Origin: Paenactinomyces guangxiensis
GTDB lineage: Bacteria; Bacillota; Bacilli; Thermoactinomycetales; Thermoactinomycetaceae
DNA length: 64,000 bases
Direction of reading: 5' to 3'
Assembly: GCF_016055185.1 (NCBI RefSeq)
Contig: NZ_JAECVR010000001.1
Span: 384,345-448,344, forward strand
Below the pieces are notes generated by a model. The model ran no database searches and was not told the DNA's origin. It saw nothing but the letters and a program-made list of their open reading frames with translations. A program made the position numbers and the translations under genes. Shown piece after piece: positions 18,701-26,297 of the stretch (positions are counted from its first letter, which is position 1; the number at the start of each line of letters is the position of its first letter).

Positions 18701-19150
18701 TTGAATGCAGGCATCCATACACGACAAGCTACTTTTGATACCACTTTCTATACAGTGGAGAACCGGCACAAATGGATCGTTGAGCAAGAGGAACATTATC
18801 CTATACTGGTTGCCGTACTTGATGCGCAGGTCGTCGGTTGCGCATTTGTCGGTCCTTACCGGTCCCGGGACTGCTATCGGGGGATCGGTGAGTTTTCCAT
18901 ATATATTCGAGAAAATTATCAAGGGCAAAAAATCGGAAAAAAATTGCTTGAATCGCTGGTGAATGCATGTGCTGAGCAGGGTTACTGGAAGCTGGTTTCC
19001 AGGATCTTCGATTTTAACCATGCCAGCCGGGCGTTATGTCGATCCTGCGGTTTTCGTGAAGTCGGAGTTTATGAAAAGCACGGAAAGTTAGATGGAAAAT
19101 GGGTAGATTGTATTATTGTAGAAAAGCTGATTGAAAAAAACCTTGACTAG
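18701..19150 (+). CDS. GNAT acetyltransferase, ArsN1 family B-like, N-terminus missing
   Basis: 149 residues of a second acetyltransferase of the same group. GIHTRQATFDT resembles ArsN1 family B, followed by the acetyl-CoA motif YQGQKIGKKLLESL and an intact tail (GKLDGKWVDCIIVEKL). Family-like sequence (ITEILNAG) continues upstream of the TTG at 18701 into the preceding gene, with no ribosome site and no start codon at the expected place about 12-15 codons earlier. The gene therefore looks N-terminally truncated, possibly translated by coupling to the stop four bases upstream (18694-18696). It could equally be a dead gene. It ends at a strong terminator. Confidence 0.6.
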   Translation: MNAGIHTRQATFDTTFYTVENRHKWIVEQEEHYPILVAVLDAQVVGCAFVGPYRSRDCYRGIGEFSIYIRENYQGQKIGKKLLESLVNACAEQGYWKLVSRIFDFNHASRALCRSCGFREVGVYEKHGKLDGKWVDCIIVEKLIEKNLD

Positions 19151-19193
19151 AAAGGAGAACCACAACCTAAAGGATTTGGCTGTTCTCCTTTTT
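19151..19193 (+). terminator. Terminator of the MarR-ArsN1 cluster
   Basis: AAAGGAGAAC (19151-19160) pairs with GTTCTCCTTT (19182-19191) and is followed by a run of five T. It begins immediately after the stop codon of the second acetyltransferase. Confidence 0.82.
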
Positions 19194-19331
19194 AACTTTT
19201 ACTCTGGTCACCAGCCCAGGCATACCGCCTGAATATGCCACTTTATCCGCCTGCCGAATTACATGATCCTGCACACCTGGCCATGCTTATTTTCCTTCTC
19301 CGGCTAACCGCTTACCCCATTTTTTTCCTTT

Positions 19332-19366
19332 GGGAACTTGACGGAACATTTGTTCCCATATATAAT
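19332..19366 (+). promoter_or_regulatory. Strong promoter with embedded GAAC-N4-GTTC palindrome
   Basis: TTGACG (19338-19343), exactly 17 bases, then TATAAT (19361-19366) gives a near-consensus SigA promoter about 100 bases before the VOC gene. The spacer holds GGAACATTTGTTCC (19343-19356); its core GAAC-N4-GTTC matches the Gram-positive LexA box, though the flanking C/G of CGAAC...GTTCG is inverted. A wider GGGAAC/GTTCCC pair (19332-19337, 19352-19357) overlaps it. A repressor site is likely; LexA is one candidate. Confidence 0.6.
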
Positions 19367-19467
19367 GATGAAAGATTGACAACAATGATTCATAACAAAC
19401 GATGCTAGAAAGCCATTGCATAAAAAGAAGAGTGCAAAATTACATAACGAAAGGAAGCTGAAAACTC

Positions 19468-19881
19468 ATGAGTCATGTAAAGATCCATCCGTACTTGTAT
19501 TTGCCGGGGAATAGCGAGAAAGCAATGAATTCCTATAAGGAGATTTTCGGTGGAGAGATCGTTTCTGTCCAACGCTATGGGGATAAGCCGGATATTCCAT
19601 GTGCTGATGAGGATAAGGACAAATTATTGCATGGACATTTAAAAATAGGAGACCAAGCAATCTATTTCTCGGATATGGTTGGAAACCATACCGTTACATT
19701 TGGAAATCAAGTCAGCCTTACCTTAGAGTTTACGGAAGAGGAAATGATTGAAAAAGCGTATCACGCATTATCTGAAGGCGGAAAGGTCTTGATGCCCCTT
19801 CAAAATACATTTTGGGGAGCAAAATACGGGAAGGTTACCGATCAATTCGGGGTAAATTGGGACTTAAACTGTCAATTGTAG
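19468..19881 (+). CDS. VOC-family protein (PhnB/YjdN-like glyoxalase fold)
   Basis: A 137-residue single-domain vicinal-oxygen-chelate protein. The N-terminus (MSHVKIHPYLYLPGNSEKAMNSYKEIFGGEI) and the C-terminal WGAKYGKVTDQFGVNWDLN are typical of the PhnB/3-demethylubiquinone methyltransferase-like subgroup. Members lack a confirmed common reaction; some bind metals or antibiotics. A weak ribosome site (AAGGAAG) is about 11 bases upstream. Expression is probably driven by the promoter at 19338-19366 and controlled by its palindrome. It stands among gene remnants, so it may be recently acquired. Confidence 0.8.
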   Translation: MSHVKIHPYLYLPGNSEKAMNSYKEIFGGEIVSVQRYGDKPDIPCADEDKDKLLHGHLKIGDQAIYFSDMVGNHTVTFGNQVSLTLEFTEEEMIEKAYHALSEGGKVLMPLQNTFWGAKYGKVTDQFGVNWDLNCQL

Positions 19882-19951
19882 TTCCTTCCGTTCTGTCTGT
19901 GCCGGGATCAATCAGCCCTTTCTCATCATAAACTGCGTCATTTTTACTGGA

Positions 19952-20212
19952 ATGGCATTCAACTTTGAAGCGGCTGCTGGTGTACGAACCAGGGCAAAGC
20001 GATTAGGTATTTCCGTGCCGCAACAACTGGCTATTCTCGGCTTCGATAACCAGCCGATTTCAGAAGCATTACAGCTGTCTACCATTGACCAGGGATTAAA
20101 AGAGATATGGAGAGAAGCATTCCGTTCTTTTTACCGGCAGACGTCTGGAGAATTGCCTCCGGGTGATAAGAAGATAATTTCCCATCGACTGATTGAACGT
20201 GCAACAACTTAA
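19952..20212 (+). pseudogene. C-terminal remnant of a LacI-family regulator
   Basis: The frame encodes only the last part of a LacI/PurR-type effector domain: FEAAAGVRTRAKRLGISVPQQLAILGFDNQPISEAL, then STIDQGLKEIWREA and the terminal HRLIERATT. The same frame continues upstream a short way (CVIFTGMAFNF), but the helix-turn-helix and most of the sugar-binding domain are missing. A proper terminator follows at 20229-20257, so this is the 3' end of a once complete gene. No ribosome site precedes the ATG at 19952. Confidence 0.72.
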
Positions 20213-20228
20213 TTTGATCCCATTTTTG

Positions 20229-20257
20229 CACCTTACATCAGATGTAGGGTGTTTTTG
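20229..20257 (+). terminator. Terminator behind the LacI remnant
   Basis: CACCTTACAT (20229-20238) pairs with ATGTAGGGTG (20242-20251; one G-U) around a three-base loop, followed by TTTTTG. Confidence 0.8.
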
Positions 20258-20340
20258 TGTTGGCAAAATTTCCTCTTGCACTGAAACGCGTTTCACTCTT
20301 TATAACTATATTAAAGACAAATGCAGAGGAGAGAGAACAC

Positions 20341-20574
20341 ATGAACAAACGATCGGAAAATGTTGGAATGGTTTTATCTCCTTCAGAAAAGATTGTTAGC
20401 TATGTTGGCGGATTATTTGAAATTGATACATTTTCCCTGTCCTATACCTATGGCTTCCTTGTAGCGACAAACCATAGATTATGGCTTGTCTCTTCTTATC
20501 CAGGGAAGGCGGTCCAAATCCCTTACCCGAGTGTGAAGTTTGGATTAGAAGGGGCTTTAATCAGTACGGTCTAA
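20341..20574 (+). CDS. Short protein resembling half of a bacterial PH domain
   Basis: A 77-residue product. GAGGAGAG eight bases before the ATG at 20341 makes this a good start. The pattern VLSPSEKIVSYVGGLFE...GFLVATNHRLWLVSS..IPYPSVK resembles the first strands of YokE-type PH domains (GEKV...GLLVLTDRRLLFV...IPYxxI). The family normally continues for another 40-60 residues, so the gene appears truncated by the stop at 20572. No partner in the neighbourhood. Weak identification. Confidence 0.5.
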   Translation: MNKRSENVGMVLSPSEKIVSYVGGLFEIDTFSLSYTYGFLVATNHRLWLVSSYPGKAVQIPYPSVKFGLEGALISTV

Positions 20575-20676
20575 AGCATCGCCGTGATTGGCTGAACATG
20601 ACGCCGGTACGGAGGAGCTGAAAAGTTATCCCCTCTGTATCCTGTCTCAGCTATTTTATGATAGTTCTTTTTGAAA

Positions 20677-21127
20677 CTACTCTTTTTCTTTATCTTTCCC
20701 TTTTTTATCCATTTCGGCGAAAACAATCTTCTTTGTGTAAGCGTCAATCCCCACTTCTGCCTTGTGACCTTTTCCGGCCAGCTTTATGAGATAAAATATC
20801 AACCCCGTCTTTTCGTTCAAGTTCAACCTTTTCAATACGCACTTTTCCGGGCGCCTTTTCCAAAGCAATCCTGGCAGCCTCTTCGGCAGTGATCATCATT
20901 GATTCATGATCATATGTAGTTGGAGTCATTTCCTTTTGTTTTTGCTCCGGTCCGGAATCGTTTATACTTTCTTGTTCAATTGACTGATGATGGCGGGGTG
21001 CTGCCGTTATTTCCCGGTTGTCGCCAATCCATGAATCAATGATTTTTGCAATGCTTCCTGCCAAAAATATAGCAATCGATAAAAAAAGCATGAAAATAAT
21101 CGCTTTCATAACCTTCGTTCTGTTCAA
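20677..21127 (-). pseudogene. Membrane-anchored PepSY-domain protein, frameshifted
   Basis: Two minus-strand frames combine into one PepSY protein. The first gives an N-terminal anchor (VMKAIIFMLFLSIAIFLAG), a linker and the domain start ITAEEAARIALEKAPGKVRIEKVELERKDG. The second continues LIFYLIKLAGKGHKAEVGIDAYTKKIVFAEMD, the rest of the PepSY fold. They join if one G is removed from the GGGG run (CCCC on the plus strand near 20803-20806). The natural start is a TTG at 21127, with AGGAGG seven bases upstream. PepSY domains often inhibit proteases or sit in the envelope. Mutation and homopolymer read error cannot be separated here. Confidence 0.7.
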
Positions 21128-21452
21128 AGCCAATCCTCCTGAGCACAAAATGAATGACAGCAGTAGCTTCCCATAGAGGTGCATGATATTGTTAGCTTAT
21201 CTGTAGCGATATGTAACATCAAGACTTACACCCGGGAGAATCAGAGGATGGATTAACTTATCCGGATTCAATTAAAATCATGGATATAAGGATAAAACTC
21301 ATTTTGCCGGACTAAGGCAATGAACAATCAGGTTTTTTGCACCCGATTTCAGCATTGCATCCGTGAAAATTTCCTGGATAAAAGCTTATCTTCCACTGGT
21401 TAACTATTCTGTATTTCTATTTACAGTTCAATGATGTCAACTGGAGGGCAAA

Positions 21453-22538
21453 ATGAAAAGGTTTAACCGTATACAACAACCGGCGGGAAAAGGAATGAAA
21501 CAGAAAACGATCTGGATCCTGGCTGCGGTTTTGGCCTTCATCTATCTTAATAACAGCTCTCTCCTTGCGAAAAAACCAACTGGCGATCCGTTTCTCCTCG
21601 CTCACCGGGGACTTGGACAGACATTTAATGTTGCTGGTTTAACAAACAAAACCTGTACAGCCAAACAGATTTATCCGCCGGAACACCCTTATCTTGAGAA
21701 TACGATTCCGTCCATGCGTGCAGCTTTTAAAGCAGGTGCCGACATTGTGGAGTTCGACGTTCACCTGACGAAGGACGGAAAGTTCGCTGTCTTCCATGAC
21801 TGGACGCTCGACTGTCGTACAGAAGGAACCGGCGTGACACGGGATCATACGATGGCGGAATTGAAAAGACTTGATATCGGATATGGCTATACGGCCGACG
21901 GCGGCAAAACATTCCCATTCCGAGGGAAAGGAATCGGTCTTATGCCGTCACTGGAAGAAGTGTTGTCAGCTTTCCCGGATCGTTCGTTTCTCATCCATGT
22001 CAAAAGTAACGATCCACAGGAAGGGATACAGCTTGCCAAATACCTGTCTACGCTTCCACCCCGCCGCCTGAGTCAACTGGCGGTCTACGGAGGTGATGAG
22101 CCGGTGGCGGCTTTGCATGAACGCCTTCCCAACCTGCGGATTATGTCCAAAGCTTCGATGAAAAAGTGTTTGATTCCCTATCTTGCCGCCGGATGGACCG
22201 GAATCATTCCATCTGCCTGTGAAAAAACACAATTACATATACCTGAGAAAATTGCACCCTGGCTCTGGGGCTGGCCAAACCGTTTTCTTGATCGGATGAA
22301 TGATGCAGACACACGCGTTGTCATTGTCGGAGGCGGAGGTGGTTTTTCAAGCGGGTTCGATTCTGCACAGGATCTTAAACGCCTGCCGGCCGGGTTTACT
22401 GGCGGGATTTGGACCAATCGTATTGATCGAATCGGCCCTTTGCTTCAGCAAGATACCATTCGCCAAGACCAGGACAGTCTAAGTGAACTACTCTCCACTA
22501 AAGCGGTAGAGCTTCTCGTTTCATCGAGTCTGAAGTGA
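21453..22538 (+). CDS. Glycerophosphodiester phosphodiesterase-family protein, membrane-anchored
   Basis: 361 residues. A signal anchor (IWILAAVLAFIYL, about 21-33) is followed by a GDPD TIM-barrel. Catalytic and metal motifs are present: AHRG near residue 50, ENTIPSMRAAFKAGADIVEFDVHLTKDG with the E-x-D pair and His, FHDWTLDCRT with the HD motif, and HVKSND later. It would cleave glycerophosphodiesters to glycerol-3-phosphate and alcohol outside the membrane. There is an insertion between HRG and ENT (about 30 residues with a Cys), as in some secreted members. An SD-like GGAGGG lies upstream of ATG 21453. No operon partner. Confidence 0.85.
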   Translation: MKRFNRIQQPAGKGMKQKTIWILAAVLAFIYLNNSSLLAKKPTGDPFLLAHRGLGQTFNVAGLTNKTCTAKQIYPPEHPYLENTIPSMRAAFKAGADIVEFDVHLTKDGKFAVFHDWTLDCRTEGTGVTRDHTMAELKRLDIGYGYTADGGKTFPFRGKGIGLMPSLEEVLSAFPDRSFLIHVKSNDPQEGIQLAKYLSTLPPRRLSQLAVYGGDEPVAALHERLPNLRIMSKASMKKCLIPYLAAGWTGIIPSACEKTQLHIPEKIAPWLWGWPNRFLDRMNDADTRVVIVGGGGGFSSGFDSAQDLKRLPAGFTGGIWTNRIDRIGPLLQQDTIRQDQDSLSELLSTKAVELLVSSSLK

Positions 22539-22936
22539 TCCTCTCCAACTTCCAGTGGTCCCTACAATACAATTTAAAATGTGTGTGGGTCTTTCCCACG
22601 TGACAGGAATCGTTTTACGTGTTGACTGTTCCTTCCTCATCACAACCTGATCCGATTCAGTTTTCAAGGTACAGCACATATGAGCGCATGAATGAATTCG
22701 ACAAATATCTCCTTTTCCCTTTTTTAGGGAAAAAGAATGCTCTAAGCATCCCCGAAAGGGGGATACTGTGCAAAGCTCTCTTATCTACCTCATTGAAATG
22801 AGGAGTTTTCCCGCTCGCTCATCTAAAAAAGTGATTAACCGCTTTCCCTGTTTCACTGCTTCCGCCGGTGTTGGGGTCATAGAAAACAAACGGGGTTAAC
22901 TGGTTGATCAACCGGTAACCCGCTGTCCCCCTGTGG
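22539..22936. other. Intergenic region with consecutive hairpins
   Basis: No gene is supported here. Three hairpins occur in series on the plus strand: TTTTCCCT/AGGGAAAA (22713-22734), ATCCCC-GAAA-GGGGAT (about 22748-22764) and CCTCAT-TGAA-ATGAGG (22788-22803). The segment between the second and third reads GTGCAAAGC, faintly like the core of a GEMM-type c-di-GMP riboswitch, but the preceding conserved part is missing and no plus-strand gene follows. The 60-codon frame at 22619-22801 is not convincing. Confidence 0.4.
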
Positions 22937-23074
22937 TTATTTCATCGGTATGTATGTGACTCCGCCAACAATGGAGATGGCGATAATAAAAGCGATGAAT
23001 ACGATCGACCAGATAATCTTTTTTTCTTTTTTGATAAGATCCCGCTCATCCATTTCTCTTTTTTCCTGGGTCAT
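22937..23074 (-). CDS. Small single-pass membrane protein (45 residues)
   Basis: The frame encodes a charged N-terminus (MTQEKREMDERDLIKKEKK) followed by one clean membrane helix (IIWSIVFIAFIIAISIVGG) and a short tail (VTYIPMK). Such an amphipathic-then-hydrophobic design is rarely accidental. A weak purine-rich AGAGATAACG precedes the ATG. It is too short for family assignment and its role is unknown. It lies on the same strand as, and downstream of, czcD (gap about 170 bases). Confidence 0.55.
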   Translation of the reverse strand: MTQEKREMDERDLIKKEKKIIWSIVFIAFIIAISIVGGVTYIPMK

Positions 23075-23244
23075 CGTTATCTCTGCTACTAAAAACATAG
23101 ACAAATATGTCCATATCTAGATTTTCCTGTTTCAACCAGCCCTGCCTCGCCACTTACTCGCTACTACAGTTTGATCTGACAGTTCACAGGCGTAAATTCC
23201 CGACTAGACATTGGTACACTTTTAAAAGCGCAGCCATCAATCGT

Positions 23245-24168
23245 TTAATGTAAAACTTGCTGGTCATGATGTTGAAAATCGGACGTTTCTACCTGAATCG
23301 TTGTGTGTTGGATCGAAAAATGTTTTTCAATCTGTTCAATTGCCATCTGCAAAATTTGTTGCGTGTTCGCTTCATCCTCTACAAGCAGATGGCAGGACAG
23401 GGAATCCAGGCCGGACGTAATTGTCCAGATATGCAAGTCATGTACGTTTTTGACTCCGGGGACTTTTTGCAGCACTTCTTCCACTTTGCTGCGATCTACC
23501 GTAACCGGTGTCCCTTCCATCAGGATGTGCAAGGAATGGGAAATCACTCCCCATGCGCTTTTGAAAATCAATAAAGCTACCATAACACTGATCACGGGGT
23601 CGGCAATATACCAGGAATACAAAAACATGAGCAGACCGGCAATCAGCGCCCCGATCGATCCGAGCGCATCCCCCAGCACATGAAGATAAGCGCTGCGCAA
23701 GTTTACATTTTCTTTTACATCCCCTTTTCTCATTAGCACCCAGGCACTCACTAAATTGGCAACAAGACCAATGGCGGCGATGATCATCATCGTCCCGCCG
23801 GCTACAGAGGGGGGATTCAAAAATCGCTCAACAGCCTCCCAAATAATAAAGCCGGCAATCATAAACAAGGTAACTCCATTAAATAATGCCGCTAAGATTT
23901 CAAACCGGTAGTATCCGTAAGTTTTGCGGGGAGAAGGGGGCCGAACGGCAAACCACATCGCGATCAGGCTGAGTGCCAGTGAACCCGCATCGCTTAGCAT
24001 ATGTCCGGAATCAGACAAAAGAGCCAAACTTTTGGTTATTAATCCTCCGGCGAACTCGAGCAACATAATACCGCTCGTAATCAGCAAAGCAATTGTTAAA
24101 CTTTTCTTATTGTCGCTTCGTTGGCGGCTGTGGCCGTGTCCATGATCATGGTGATGATGGGGATGCAT
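23245..24168 (-). CDS. czcD: CDF-family zinc/cobalt efflux transporter
   Basis: A 307-residue cation diffusion facilitator exporting Zn2+ or Co2+/Cd2+ in exchange for protons. The His-rich N-terminus (HPHHHHDHGHGH) binds metal. Six membrane segments carry the site-A signatures SDSGHMLSDAG (H..D) and HVLGDALGSIG (H..D). The C-terminal cytoplasmic ferredoxin-like domain starts around residue 215 (VEEVLQKVPGVKNVHDLHIW) and ends with another His-rich tail. It lies 12 bases after the czrA stop, in one operon under the CzrA operator. Confidence 0.92.
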   Translation of the reverse strand: MHPHHHHDHGHGHSRQRSDNKKSLTIALLITSGIMLLEFAGGLITKSLALLSDSGHMLSDAGSLALSLIAMWFAVRPPSPRKTYGYYRFEILAALFNGVTLFMIAGFIIWEAVERFLNPPSVAGGTMMIIAAIGLVANLVSAWVLMRKGDVKENVNLRSAYLHVLGDALGSIGALIAGLLMFLYSWYIADPVISVMVALLIFKSAWGVISHSLHILMEGTPVTVDRSKVEEVLQKVPGVKNVHDLHIWTITSGLDSLSCHLLVEDEANTQQILQMAIEQIEKHFSIQHTTIQVETSDFQHHDQQVLH

Positions 24169-24180
24169 AAATAGCCTCCT

Positions 24181-24483
24181 TTAATCATGTGTCACATGAT
24201 GGATGGTCTGGTGTAATAACCGAACCACATGCTTGTCATCACAAGTGTAATAGATCGTTCTTCCCTGACGGCGTGATCTGACCAGGCGTAATGAACGAAG
24301 CAAAGCTAATTGATGGGAAACGGCCGATTGAGAAAGATTTAATACTTCCGCGATGTGGCCGACGGAGCACTCTTCTTCTGACAATAAATAGAGAATGCGT
24401 ATTCGTGTCGGATCAGCCAGTGCTTTAAAAATAAATACAACTTCCTCAACCACTTTTTCCGGCAAATGATGATGCTCAATCAA
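24181..24483 (-). CDS. czrA: ArsR/SmtB-family zinc-responsive repressor
   Basis: A 100-residue winged-helix metal sensor. The alpha-5 zinc site is complete: Asp83-x-His85 and His96-x-x-His99 (DDKHVVRLL...HHVTH), the same spacing as in staphylococcal CzrA. The helix-turn-helix is [29 protein letters not shown]. The open frame extends to an ATG at 24534, but that codon lies inside the operator; AGGAGGG seven bases before the TTG at 24483 marks the real start. Without zinc it should repress the czrA-czcD operon; zinc releases it. Confidence 0.9.
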   Translation of the reverse strand: MIEHHHLPEKVVEEVVFIFKALADPTRIRILYLLSEEECSVGHIAEVLNLSQSAVSHQLALLRSLRLVRSRRQGRTIYYTCDDKHVVRLLHQTIHHVTHD

Positions 24484-24514
24484 TCGTAAACCCTCCTGAT
24501 GATATTCTATTCCT

Positions 24515-24536
24515 ATATATGAGCAATTACTCATAA
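24515..24536. promoter_or_regulatory. CzrA-type operator
   Basis: TATATGAGCAATTACTCATA contains the inverted repeat TATGAG-N6-CTCATA, close to the ATATGAA...TTCATAT form known for CzrA/SmtB-type repressors. It lies about 35 bases upstream of the czrA TTG start, where it would cover the promoter of the czrA-czcD operon. Confidence 0.7.
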
Positions 24537-24764
24537 ATAATGTATTAAATATTTACTCTGGTCGTCAAGATAAAATCCGGACAATCAAAAGATCTTTGAC
24601 TGCCCGGTACGGACTGTGGTCAATATGTTTCTACAAATAAGAGATGCCGGAGATCGTTGTGATTCTAATGTTTTTCAGATTTCAGACGAAACCCGCTCTT
24701 CATTACTGCATGTGGAGGGTTGCCCCAAATCGGTTGAAAACAATGAATCATTTCAAACTTATTT

Positions 24765-25259
24765 CTATTTTCTCCTCTCCTCCAGTTTTTTGAAATGGTC
24801 CAGCCCAAACTTTTGCTCCCACTCGTTGACAAGCTTTTTTCGGTAAGTACCACTTAAATGCCGGACGGCGCCGTTATAAATTAATTGTGCATAGTCGTTG
24901 CCGGGAGACAGCTCTTCTTTCTCCTTATGGACCACCGTGTAGGTCATCGTCCGGATCTCTGTTCCGTTGTATTCAACAGTAATGTCCATTCTCCGGTAGC
25001 GTCCGGTTCCAACACCCTCACGCTCATCAAGAGCAGGAAGTGCTTCCGGCTTTAAACGATATAATACCCCCTCAACATAGTCACCGGGGCTGGCAACAAT
25101 ATCAGCCACTCCGCCCTGTCGATATTCGCTGAATAAATTAAACGCCAGGCGGTAATTCTTTAAAGTTGCAGCTCCCGCAATCTCACAATTTCCTTCACCC
25201 ACCGTTTTTAAAAAACTATCAATATCCATACAGGAACCGTACGCAAAATAGTGGATCAA
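24765..25259 (-). CDS. Gamma-glutamylcyclotransferase-like (AIG2/GGCT) protein
   Basis: A 164-residue protein with the GGCT fold. The substrate loop FAYGSCMD is at residues 5-12 and the catalytic acid is the Glu in ALDEREGVGTGRYRR (around 78-90). The family releases 5-oxoproline from gamma-glutamyl compounds, but many bacterial members are uncharacterised. It starts at TTG, with GGGGTGA six bases upstream. It is divergent from the DUF4870 gene at 25382; no operon. Confidence 0.82.
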   Translation of the reverse strand: MIHYFAYGSCMDIDSFLKTVGEGNCEIAGAATLKNYRLAFNLFSEYRQGGVADIVASPGDYVEGVLYRLKPEALPALDEREGVGTGRYRRMDITVEYNGTEIRTMTYTVVHKEKEELSPGNDYAQLIYNGAVRHLSGTYRKKLVNEWEQKFGLDHFKKLEERRK

Positions 25260-25381
25260 CTTTATTCACCCCTGTTTATTGTTGTATAATATCTAAATAT
25301 AGTGTAAATTTATGAAAGAAAGGTCCTTCCGAATCATATAGTGAGAATTATACCACTCCATTTGAAAAATGAGGGTTTACA

Positions 25382-25726
25382 ATGACATCGGATCAAAAGT
25401 TGTTGACATCAGAAGAAAAGTTGCTGGCTGTATTGTCTCACGGAGGTTTTTTTCTCTTCCCGATCATTGTTCCGCTTCTTATCTTTTTGTTGAAAAAGGA
25501 TTCCGAGTTCGTGCGTAACCATGCCAGAGAAGCATTGATTTTCCATCTGACCATTGTCATTGCAGGCTATATATCGGCAATCCTGGCCATCATCTTAATC
25601 GGTCTCTTCACTGCGGTCGCTGTGGTAATCTTCGCTTTAGTTGTTACAATTATTGCGATTGTAAAAGCGGCCGAGGGAAAAATTTATCATTACCCGTTAA
25701 CCAGCCAATGGGCCCAAAAATTATAA
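25382..25726 (+). CDS. DUF4870 membrane protein, copy 1
   Basis: 114 residues of a DUF4870 protein. After a short soluble part (SEEKLLAVLSHGG) come a first membrane segment (FFLFPIIVPLLIFLL), the conserved loop KKDSEFVRNHAREALIFHLT and two more membrane segments, ending AAEGKIYHYPLTSQWA. The function of this family is unknown. A TATAAT lies at 25285-25290, too far for certainty. A second copy follows after a terminator, so the two are separately transcribed tandem paralogues. Confidence 0.82.
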   Translation: MTSDQKLLTSEEKLLAVLSHGGFFLFPIIVPLLIFLLKKDSEFVRNHAREALIFHLTIVIAGYISAILAIILIGLFTAVAVVIFALVVTIIAIVKAAEGKIYHYPLTSQWAQKL

Positions 25727-25743
25727 ATTCCATCATTCCTCAG

Positions 25744-25781
25744 GCACTTATACGGACTAAAACCGGCATAAGTGCTTTTTT
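25744..25781 (+). terminator. Terminator of DUF4870 copy 1
   Basis: GCACTTAT (25744-25751) pairs with ATAAGTGC (25768-25775), with an inner CGG/CCG helix, followed by six T. Confidence 0.85.
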
Positions 25782-25915
25782 ATTGCCCTTCAACCGGCAG
25801 GAACGAATCAAAGCTTGTAGAATATCATCATTATAAACAATATAAATCGAACGGATTTTCACTGGTTCAGTTTAAAAAAGAACATTTTCAGCTCAGAGCA
25901 AAATGAGGTGGAAAA

Positions 25916-26242
25916 TTGGTTAATACTGAAGAAAAATTATACAGTCTATTCTGTCATGCCAGCGGCCTCTTTTTCCCTATTCTCGGCCCTCTCATCATAT
26001 TGTTATTCAAAAAGGACTCTTTATTTGTACGAAATCATGCCCGTGAAGCTTTAATTTTTCAACTTGCGATCTACATTGTCACCTATCTCGCTCTTTGGAC
26101 CACGTTCATACTGATTGGCTTTATCCTGGTGCCTTTGCTGGTGATCTTTTCTTTAGTCACGATCTTAATGGCTATCATACGAACCATAGAAGGAAAAAGT
26201 TATCATTATCCAATTACCGGCAAGTGGGCAAAAAAGCTTTAA
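25916..26242 (+). CDS. DUF4870 membrane protein, copy 2
   Basis: 108 residues, clearly a paralogue of the preceding copy: EEKLYSLFCHASGLFFPILGPLIILLF, KKDSLFVRNHAREALIFQLAIY, and the same ending IEGKSYHYPITGKWAKKL. Three membrane segments. It starts at TTG with GAGGTGG upstream. About half of the residues match copy 1 by eye, so the duplication is old. Downstream lies the inverted-repeat element at 26298. Confidence 0.82.
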   Translation: MVNTEEKLYSLFCHASGLFFPILGPLIILLFKKDSLFVRNHAREALIFQLAIYIVTYLALWTTFILIGFILVPLLVIFSLVTILMAIIRTIEGKSYHYPITGKWAKKL

Positions 26243-26297
26243 CAGAAAACCCTTATGACTTGCCGACACAATCCTGTGATCAGGAGTGATTCATGCC

